A stretch of 11,323 nucleotides of DNA, from assembly GCA_902803035.1 (NCBI GenBank), contig CADCON010000087.1:1-11323 (forward strand), in the 5' to 3' direction. Shown here in pieces: positions 6,291 to 11,323 of the stretch. Made by a program: the position numbers and the translations under genes. Numbering within the stretch: position 1 is the stretch's first letter; every line of letters begins with the position of its first letter. This DNA is from an uncultured Ruminococcus sp. (GTDB lineage Bacteria; Bacillota; Clostridia; Oscillospirales; Acutalibacteraceae). The notes beneath the pieces are model-generated. The model saw only the letters and a program-made list of their open reading frames with translations. It ran no database searches and was not told the DNA's origin.

Positions 6291-7226
6291 ATGACAAACA
6301 ATTCGATAGACTATATCACGAAAAAGCATTTCCGCTCGCCCGCCAATATTGCCGTCACGCTGGTCGCCGCCGCCATTGCCGCCGGAGCGGTCTGGCTGGC
6401 CGTCATTTCGGGAATGAATCCCGCGGTCACCGTGTTGGCGGCATTCACGGCATTATCGGCGGTATTTGCCCTGATACGGGTTTTTTCTCCCGGCGCCGGC
6501 TGCACACTGCTGCGCGTTTCAATCTCCGTCATCGCGCTGGCAGGCTTTATCGCGGGTCTGGAATCCTTCACGCTGGGATATCTCCTCATCCGGCACAGCG
6601 GAACACAAGAGCATCTCAACAGCCTGCTGTCTCATTCCGGCTTTACCATTGCTCTTGCGCCTGAGATCACCGGAAGGCTTCTGCTGGCCGTTTCGGTGCT
6701 GTTTTACACCGCGTCGGGCTGCGCCTTCTTCTGCCACCGCTATCTCGGAGCGGTCAGAAGCTGCGCCGCGGGAACGCTGAAAAGAAGCGGGCTGCGCGTG
6801 TTCCCTCCCCTTTCGGCTGTTCTCTTTTTCCTTTACCTCATCGCGGGCGGCATCTGGTTGTGGCTCTCGTCCGACTGGATGGCCTGCACCGTTATTCTTT
6901 CTGACACAAGATGGCTGCTGACGGTCGGCATTGTTGTCCTGCTCTTCCTTCATCTGCTGTTGTCCGGCATCAACGCGCGGTCATTCGCCCGCAGGACATT
7001 CGCCTTCAAGGTATTTGAAAAGACAATTATGAAGGTGGAAACCAACGCCGACGGCACGGTCTATGTTCCGATCATCGAGGACGTCGAGCCGGATACGGAG
7101 GAGCGTCCCATATCCGCGAAGCCCGCGAAGGTTTCAGAGGAAACGCTCCGCGGCAAGCCCTTCATCAGCGAATTTGCCGCTTCTGGTTCACCGGGCAATG
7201 CGTCCGGCGAAGCGGATATACTCTGA
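6291..7226 (+). CDS. Multi-pass membrane protein of unknown function
   Basis: The protein has 311 residues and about six hydrophobic segments, near 19-39, 44-64, 73-102 (long, perhaps a re-entrant or tilted helix), 128-148, 171-193 and 205-227. These are followed by a hydrophilic, acidic C-terminal tail of about 80 residues (VEPDTEERP and similar). Lys/Arg-rich ends and the Arg-rich segment 228-236 suggest both termini are cytoplasmic. The ATG follows AAGGGGTG (6273-6280) by 10 bases. The gene lies 22 bases after the zinc-ribbon gene in the same direction, so the two are probably co-transcribed and may act together. A strong terminator follows 13 bases after the stop. I recognise no family. 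Confidence 0.8.
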   Translation: MTNNSIDYITKKHFRSPANIAVTLVAAAIAAGAVWLAVISGMNPAVTVLAAFTALSAVFALIRVFSPGAGCTLLRVSISVIALAGFIAGLESFTLGYLLIRHSGTQEHLNSLLSHSGFTIALAPEITGRLLLAVSVLFYTASGCAFFCHRYLGAVRSCAAGTLKRSGLRVFPPLSAVLFFLYLIAGGIWLWLSSDWMACTVILSDTRWLLTVGIVVLLFLHLLLSGINARSFARRTFAFKVFEKTIMKVETNADGTVYVPIIEDVEPDTEERPISAKPAKVSEETLRGKPFISEFAASGSPGNASGEADIL

Positions 7227-7239
7227 CCAAACAAAAAAA

Positions 7240-7282
7240 CGGAGCCTTGTCCCTTCCGATCGGGACTGGCTCCGGCTTTTTT
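7240..7282. terminator. Bidirectional intrinsic terminator between convergent genes
   Basis: The arms CGGAGCC-TT-GTCCC (7240-7253) and GGGAC-T-GGCTCCG (7262-7274) form a GC-rich stem with a small internal loop and an eight-base apical loop. On the plus strand it is followed by TTTTTT (7277-7282). On the minus strand it is followed by a run of seven T (complement of 7233-7239). It can end both the membrane protein operon and the sugar transferase transcript. Confidence 0.92.
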
Positions 7283-7285
7283 CAT

Positions 7286-8122
7286 TCAATGCCCGTTGGC
7301 ACTGAATACTATGGCGAAGGTCTTGACAATCAGCTTGCAGTCCAGAAGAAAGCTGCAATGCTGGATATATGTGACGTCCATCTTCATCCAATCCGGAAAC
7401 GGCACGTCGTCGCGGTTGCGTGTGGTCTGCCAGATACAGGTAAGTCCCGGCCTGACCAGCAGACGCTGCAGGGCGAAATCATTGTAAACGTCCACCTCAC
7501 GCGGAATGGGCGGTCTGGGGCCGACAATGCTCATGTCCCCCTTGATGACATTGATCAGCTGGGGAAGCTCGTCGATGCTTGTCTTGCGGATGAATTTGCC
7601 GAACCGTGTCATTCTCGGATCGTCCTTCAGCTTATAGGTGGGGTCGTTGGGACTTTTGATGGTTTTGCCCTGCTTTCTCAGGGATTCCAGCAGTTCTTCG
7701 GCGTTCACCACCATCGAGCGGAATTTCAGAATCTTGAATTTCCTGCGGTTTTTGCCCTCGCGCCACTGAATAAAAATCGGGCTGCCGTGAGGATCGTCGA
7801 TAAAGACGATCAGCGCGATGATCAGCAGGAAGGGCATCAGCACGATCAACGCCAGGGAACAGAGCACGATATCAAAGAACCGCTTGAAGAACCTGTAAAA
7901 GGGCTTGTTCTTCAGAACATCGGTACCCGGCGGGAGAACCGGACCAAACCGGCTGAGATCTCCCCATTCAATATCATCCCCTGAACGCGGCACGCCTCTC
8001 AGATGCTCCGCTGGTTTCTTCATCCCGTCTGCTTCCTCTTCGACGATAATATCCCTGACTTCGGAATCTTCGCCGGACAAAACGACCTCAGGAATCTTTC
8101 TTCTGACTGGGGTGTTGTTCAT
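7286..8122 (-). CDS. Bacterial sugar transferase (undecaprenyl-phosphate phosphoglycosyl transferase family)
   Basis: A 278-residue member of the monotopic phosphoglycosyl transferase family (bacterial sugar transferase domain). Such enzymes start polysaccharide or glycan assembly by moving a sugar phosphate from a nucleotide sugar to undecaprenyl phosphate at the inner membrane face. Residues 77-110 (KRFFDIVLCS onward) form the single re-entrant membrane helix. KFRSM (133-137), TRFGKFIRKTSIDELPQL (172-189) with the catalytic Asp184-Glu185 pair, and SIVGPRPP (198-205) are family signatures. RPGLTCIWQ (224-232) is also typical. There is no multi-span WcaJ-type N-terminal domain; an acidic soluble stretch of about 75 residues takes its place. 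The ATG at 8122 follows GGAG (8132-8135) by nine bases. No glycosyltransferase or export gene lies nearby, so the sugar and product cannot be named. Confidence 0.92.
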   Translation of the reverse strand: MNNTPVRRKIPEVVLSGEDSEVRDIIVEEEADGMKKPAEHLRGVPRSGDDIEWGDLSRFGPVLPPGTDVLKNKPFYRFFKRFFDIVLCSLALIVLMPFLLIIALIVFIDDPHGSPIFIQWREGKNRRKFKILKFRSMVVNAEELLESLRKQGKTIKSPNDPTYKLKDDPRMTRFGKFIRKTSIDELPQLINVIKGDMSIVGPRPPIPREVDVYNDFALQRLLVRPGLTCIWQTTRNRDDVPFPDWMKMDVTYIQHCSFLLDCKLIVKTFAIVFSANGH

Positions 8123-8191
8123 TCATTTCAACTCCATATATTTACACTGAAAACCATTCCACTGGCATTTTTCTCACAAAACGTCCTGATT

Positions 8192-8219
8192 CTAATCTTC
8201 GACTAAAATCGGAGATTAG
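8192..8219 (-). repeat. Hairpin in the leader of the sugar transferase mRNA
   Basis: Eleven-base arms (CTAATCTTCGA and TCGGAGATTAG on the plus strand) surround a six-base loop at 8203-8208. The only imperfection is one pair, a T-G on the plus strand and a C-A mismatch on the minus strand. It lies within the predicted transcript of the sugar transferase gene, about 70 bases before its start codon. No U-run follows, so it is not a terminator. It may be a regulatory or stabilising structure, or an operator. Confidence 0.5.
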
Positions 8220-8254
8220 TATGTGTCCGCAGTTTTTCGCGTTTTGTAAAGGTA

Positions 8255-8283
8255 ATTATACCATACGCCTGTCAAAAATACAA
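8255..8283 (-). promoter_or_regulatory. Extended -10 promoter of the sugar transferase gene
   Basis: A perfect TATAAT (8255-8260, minus strand) is preceded by TGG, giving an extended -10. TTGTAT (8278-8283) lies 17 bases upstream as a weak -35. Transcription from about 8248 would give a leader of about 125 bases that includes the 8192-8219 hairpin. Confidence 0.6.
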
Positions 8284-8313
8284 CCGATAAGTTCTGATTT
8301 CCGAAGAATTAAT

Positions 8314-8344
8314 AAAAAAGACACAGGTGAATCGGCATTCAACC
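8314..8344 (-). terminator. Possible terminator of the ABC exporter operon
   Basis: On the minus strand, six bases after the second ABC gene's stop, the arms GGTTGAAT and ATTCACC form a seven-pair stem with one bulged T and a GCCG loop. Six bases later comes TTTTTT (complement of 8314-8319). The stem is short and the gap before the U-run is longer than ideal, so it may be inefficient. Confidence 0.4.
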
Positions 8345-8349
8345 GATTG

Positions 8350-10089
8350 TCAGCCATCAAACTGGCTGTAGTATAGCTTGGAATAGAAGCCGCCCTTTTG
8401 CAGCAGCGACACATGATCGCCCTGCTCGATGATGTGTCCGTCCTTCATGACGAGAATCACGTCCGCGTCGCGGATGGTGGACAGCCTGTGGGCGACAATG
8501 AAGCTGGTGCGTCCCTTCATCATGCGGGCGAAGGCGTCCTGAATCTTCAGCTCCGTGCGGGTGTCTATCGACGAGGTCGCTTCGTCGAGAATCAGCATCG
8601 GCGGCAGGCAGAGCATGACGCGGGCAATGCAGAGAAGCTGCTTCTGCCCCTGCGAAAGGCTGCCGCCGTCCTCATTGATGACGGTATCATACCCGTCCGG
8701 CAGGCGTTTGATAAAGCTGTGGGCATGGGAGGCCTTCGCCGCCGCGATGATTTCCTCGTCGGTCGCGTCCGGCTTGCCCATACGGAGATTCTCGCGGACG
8801 GTGCCGTTCTTGAGCCATGTCTCCTGCAGCACCATGCCATAATTCCTTCGCAGGCTGTGCCGGGTGATCCCCCGGATATCGCTGCCGTCAACCGAAATCA
8901 GACCTTCATCCACATCGTAGAACCGCATCAGCAGATTAATGAGCGTGGTCTTGCCGCAGCCGGTGGGGCCGACAATGGCGACCCGCTTCCCGTGGGCCAC
9001 CTTCAGATTCAGATGCTCGATCAGGCTGACAGACGGCACATACGAAAAGGACACGTCGTGCAGCGCAACCTCTCCCCTAACGTCCGCAAGCTCGGCATTG
9101 CCCGTGTCGGGAATCTGCGAAGGCTCCGCCATCAGCTCGAAAATTCTCCCCGCGCAGGTCAGGGCATTCTGCAGCTCGGTGATCACGCCGGAGATTTCAT
9201 TGAAGGGTTTTGTATATTGATTCACATAGCTGAGGAAGGACGAAAGGATACCCGCTGTAATGCCTCCGTTGATGGCGGCGAACGCGCCGACCAGCGCGAC
9301 CGCGGCGTACACCGTATTGTTGACGAAGCGGGTGCCGGGATTGGTCAGCGAGGAAAAGAAGGTGGCGCGCAGGGAGTATTTGGACAGCCGGCCGTTGATC
9401 TCGTCGAATTCCTCCATGTTCTCATCCTCGTGGCAGAATGCCTGCACCACCTTCTGATGGTTGACCATCTCATCGATGAAGGCGGTCTGCTCGCCGCGCG
9501 TTTCGGATTGCAGCCGGAACATATCGTGGGTATGCGTGGAGATGAATTTTGCCACAAAGAGCGAGAGCGGCGTCATGACCACCACGACGGCGGTTATGAC
9601 AGGGTGAAGAATCAGCATAAACGCCAGCGTGCCGAGTATCGTGACAACGCCGGTGAATAAATTGGTAAAGCCCATCAGCAGTCCGTCGGCAAAGGTATCC
9701 ACATCCGCGATGACGCGGCTGACGGTTTCGCCGTAGGAATGGGAATCGATGTAGCCGAGCGGCAGGCTCTGAAGCTTCCGGAACGCCTCGTCCCGGATAT
9801 CCCGCACGACCTCAAAGGTGATCTTGTTGTTGACGGTGTTCATCAGCCATTGAAGAAGGGCGGTCGCCAGCGCCGCAACGGCGATTTTGACAAGATATCC
9901 CTTGATCAGGACGAAATCAACCCGTCCCGCGTCGATAATGCAGTCGATGGCTCTGCCGATCAGCAGCGGAATCCACAGCGTCAGCGCGACCGACGCGCCG
10001 GCGAACACAATGGAGGCGGCGAGCTGAAGGCGGTGTCCGGCGATGTATCCCAGCACCTTGACAATGGTTCTTCTGGTATCGGATTTCAT
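8350..10089 (-). CDS. ABC exporter half-transporter, catalytically competent subunit (TM288-like)
   Basis: The protein has 579 residues, an N-terminal six-helix exporter domain (about 18-310) and a C-terminal nucleotide-binding domain. Walker A is GPTGCGKTT (374-382), the Q-loop Gln is 422, and the signature is LSQGQ (478-482), a change from LSGGQ. Walker B is MLILDEATSS (498-507) with catalytic Glu503, and the switch His is 534. A full set of Walker B Glu and His with a degenerate signature is the pattern of the TM288/BmrD-type partner in heterodimeric exporters. The start at 10089 overlaps the upstream stop as ATGA and has GGAGGT nine bases before it. A longer in-frame version from 10158 would lie inside the upstream gene and is less likely. 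Substrates of such pumps are often drugs or lipophilic compounds; the substrate here is unknown. Confidence 0.93.
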   Translation of the reverse strand: MKSDTRRTIVKVLGYIAGHRLQLAASIVFAGASVALTLWIPLLIGRAIDCIIDAGRVDFVLIKGYLVKIAVAALATALLQWLMNTVNNKITFEVVRDIRDEAFRKLQSLPLGYIDSHSYGETVSRVIADVDTFADGLLMGFTNLFTGVVTILGTLAFMLILHPVITAVVVVMTPLSLFVAKFISTHTHDMFRLQSETRGEQTAFIDEMVNHQKVVQAFCHEDENMEEFDEINGRLSKYSLRATFFSSLTNPGTRFVNNTVYAAVALVGAFAAINGGITAGILSSFLSYVNQYTKPFNEISGVITELQNALTCAGRIFELMAEPSQIPDTGNAELADVRGEVALHDVSFSYVPSVSLIEHLNLKVAHGKRVAIVGPTGCGKTTLINLLMRFYDVDEGLISVDGSDIRGITRHSLRRNYGMVLQETWLKNGTVRENLRMGKPDATDEEIIAAAKASHAHSFIKRLPDGYDTVINEDGGSLSQGQKQLLCIARVMLCLPPMLILDEATSSIDTRTELKIQDAFARMMKGRTSFIVAHRLSTIRDADVILVMKDGHIIEQGDHVSLLQKGGFYSKLYYSQFDG

Positions 10090-11323
10090 CTCGCGTCCAC
10101 CTCCCCGTTTTTCTCGCTGCTGAACTGCGAATTGTAGATTTCGCGGTAGACTTCGCAATTCTTGAGAAGATCGTCATGCTTTCCCACGCCGACGATCTTG
10201 CCGTCATCCAGCACCACAATTTTGTCCGCGTGGGCAATGGAAGCGGCTCTTTGCGACACGATGAAGACCGTCGGGTTTCCCTCCATCGTCTTGATTGCCT
10301 TGCGGAGCGCCGCGTCGGTGGCGAAGTCGAGTGCCGACGCGCTGTCGTCCAGAATGAGGATTTCCGGCTTTTTCACGAGCGCGCGGGCAATGGTCAGCCT
10401 TTGCCGCTGACCGCCGGAGAGATTCTTGCCGCCCTGCGCGATCCTGTAATCCAGACCGCCCTCCTTGCCGGCGACCACCTCCGCAGCCTGCGCGGTGGCG
10501 ATGGCGGCGTGGATTTCCTCATCGGTAGCGGAAGGATTGCCCCAGCGCATATTGTCGCGTATCGTCCCCTTGAACAGCACCGCCTTCTGGGGAACCACGC
10601 CGATTTTCGCCCGAAGCGATTCGCGGGTGTAGTCCCGCACATTCACGCCGTCCACCAGCACCTCGCCGGCAAAGGCGTCATAGAAGCGCGGAATCATATT
10701 GACCAGCGAGCTTTTGCCGGAGCCGGTGCCGCCGATCACGCCCACCGTTTCTCCCCTTCTGACGCGGAAATGCATATCCGTAAGGGCGTTTTCATTTGAC
10801 CCGCCGTAGCGCAGGTCGGCGTGACGGAATTCCACCGCGTATTCGCTGCGCGGGTCGCCCTCCTTCGCGTTGGAGTCATCGGGGAAGGTCATGGACGGCT
10901 CCATTTCCAGCACCGATTCAATTCTGTTGCCGCAGGCGATGGATTTGGTGACGCTGATGATGAGATTGGCCAGCTTGATGAGTTCCACCAGTATCTGGGA
11001 CATATAATTGTACAGCGCGACCACCGCGCCCTGCGTGATGATTCCTTGATCGACGCGCAGCGCGCCGATGTAGACGAGCGCGATAATGGAGCCGTTGATG
11101 ATCACCAGCGTGACGGGATTCATCAGCGCAGAAATGCGCCCCACAAATTTCTGCGCGTCGGTGAGGGCTTCATTGCGGTCGAGGAAGCGGGCTGTTTCTT
11201 CTTCCTCCTTGCAGAAGGCGCGGATCACCCGCACGCCGACGAGATTCTCGCGGGTGGAGAGCAGCACGCCGTCGAGCTTCTCCTGCACCTTGCGGTAGAG
11301 CGGAATACAGATCAGCATGATGC
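10086..11323 (-). CDS. ABC exporter half-transporter, degenerate-site subunit (TM287-like), N-terminus beyond the window
   Basis: The frame is open to the right edge, so the first roughly 170 residues are missing. About 410 residues are seen, counted here from the first visible Met at 11318. The rest of the transmembrane domain includes helices near 67-88 and 95-125. The nucleotide-binding domain follows: Walker A GGTGSGKSS (196-204), Q-loop Gln244, canonical LSGGQRQ (300-306), and Walker B ILILDDSASALD (320-331). Here Asp325 replaces the catalytic Glu, and SQR (355-357) puts Gln356 where the switch His should be. These two replacements mark the degenerate subunit of heterodimeric exporters such as TM287 or BmrC. 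The downstream gene supplies the Glu and His, and ATGA overlap couples their translation. Any regulator would lie off the window. Confidence 0.93.
   Translation of the reverse strand, partial: IMLICIPLYRKVQEKLDGVLLSTRENLVGVRVIRAFCKEEEETARFLDRNEALTDAQKFVGRISALMNPVTLVIINGSIIALVYIGALRVDQGIITQGAVVALYNYMSQILVELIKLANLIISVTKSIACGNRIESVLEMEPSMTFPDDSNAKEGDPRSEYAVEFRHADLRYGGSNENALTDMHFRVRRGETVGVIGGTGSGKSSLVNMIPRFYDAFAGEVLVDGVNVRDYTRESLRAKIGVVPQKAVLFKGTIRDNMRWGNPSATDEEIHAAIATAQAAEVVAGKEGGLDYRIAQGGKNLSGGQRQRLTIARALVKKPEILILDDSASALDFATDAALRKAIKTMEGNPTVFIVSQRAASIAHADKIVVLDDGKIVGVGKHDDLLKNCEVYREIYNSQFSSEKNGEVDAR

Noticed and set aside
7247..7984. 245-codon plus-strand open frame opposite the sugar transferase
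   Set aside because: It begins inside the terminator and is antisense to a well-supported gene.
8281..8347. Direct repeat CAACCGAT at 8281-8288 and 8340-8347
   Set aside because: Only eight bases and two copies, with no element between them resembling a mobile unit or iteron array.
8398..9660. 420-codon open frame on the plus strand opposite the second ABC gene
   Set aside because: It lies wholly antisense to a gene with every expected ABC motif, has a His/Arg/Gln-rich translation typical of GC-rich shadow frames, and has no ribosome binding site or family signature.
10090..10158. Upstream extension of the second ABC gene to an ATG at 10158
   Set aside because: It would overlap the first ABC gene by more than 70 bases, while the ATG at 10089 has a good ribosome binding site and a four-base coupling overlap.

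Overview
The window looks like a chromosomal segment from a Gram-positive, low-to-mid GC lineage, most likely Bacillota, class Clostridia (a gut-type Oscillospirales or Christensenellales relative is a reasonable guess). The grounds are the class 1B dihydroorotate dehydrogenase pair pyrK-pyrD, strong AGGAGG-type ribosome binding sites, sigma-A-like promoters, zinc-ribbon membrane proteins and a Thermotoga TM287/288-like heterodimeric ABC exporter. No genome name can be given from sequence alone.

Layout. Positions 1-2076 are AT-richer than the rest and read leftward: a small membrane-anchored protein with one leucine-rich repeat (1669-2013), then a 485-residue protein with a bacterial-type poly(ADP-ribose) glycohydrolase domain at its C-terminus and about 200 unrecognised residues in front (110-1567), then possibly the start of another frame running off the left edge. 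A divergent promoter pair at 2048-2165 separates this from a tight rightward operon, pyrK-pyrD-ruvX-hemW (2201-5415), whose genes overlap or nearly touch. A second rightward unit (5537-7226) encodes a zinc-ribbon multi-pass membrane protein and a second multi-pass membrane protein. It ends at a strong bidirectional terminator (7240-7282) shared with the convergent leftward gene for a bacterial sugar transferase (7286-8122). That gene has its own extended -10 promoter and a roughly 125-base leader containing a hairpin. The right end holds two leftward, ATGA-coupled ABC exporter genes (8350-10089, and 10086 to beyond the edge).

How the genes work together. PyrK and PyrD form the NAD-linked dihydroorotate dehydrogenase of pyrimidine synthesis. 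RuvX and HemW are housekeeping proteins that appear to share their transcript. The two ABC half-transporters have complementary degenerate motifs, which is the pattern of an asymmetric heterodimer. The sugar transferase has no glycosyltransferase neighbours in the window. The least explained parts are the PARG-like protein with its N-terminal extension, the membrane protein pair, and a near-perfect palindrome overlapping the hemW stop codon. I found no CRISPR array, RNA gene, insertion sequence or clear defence system.
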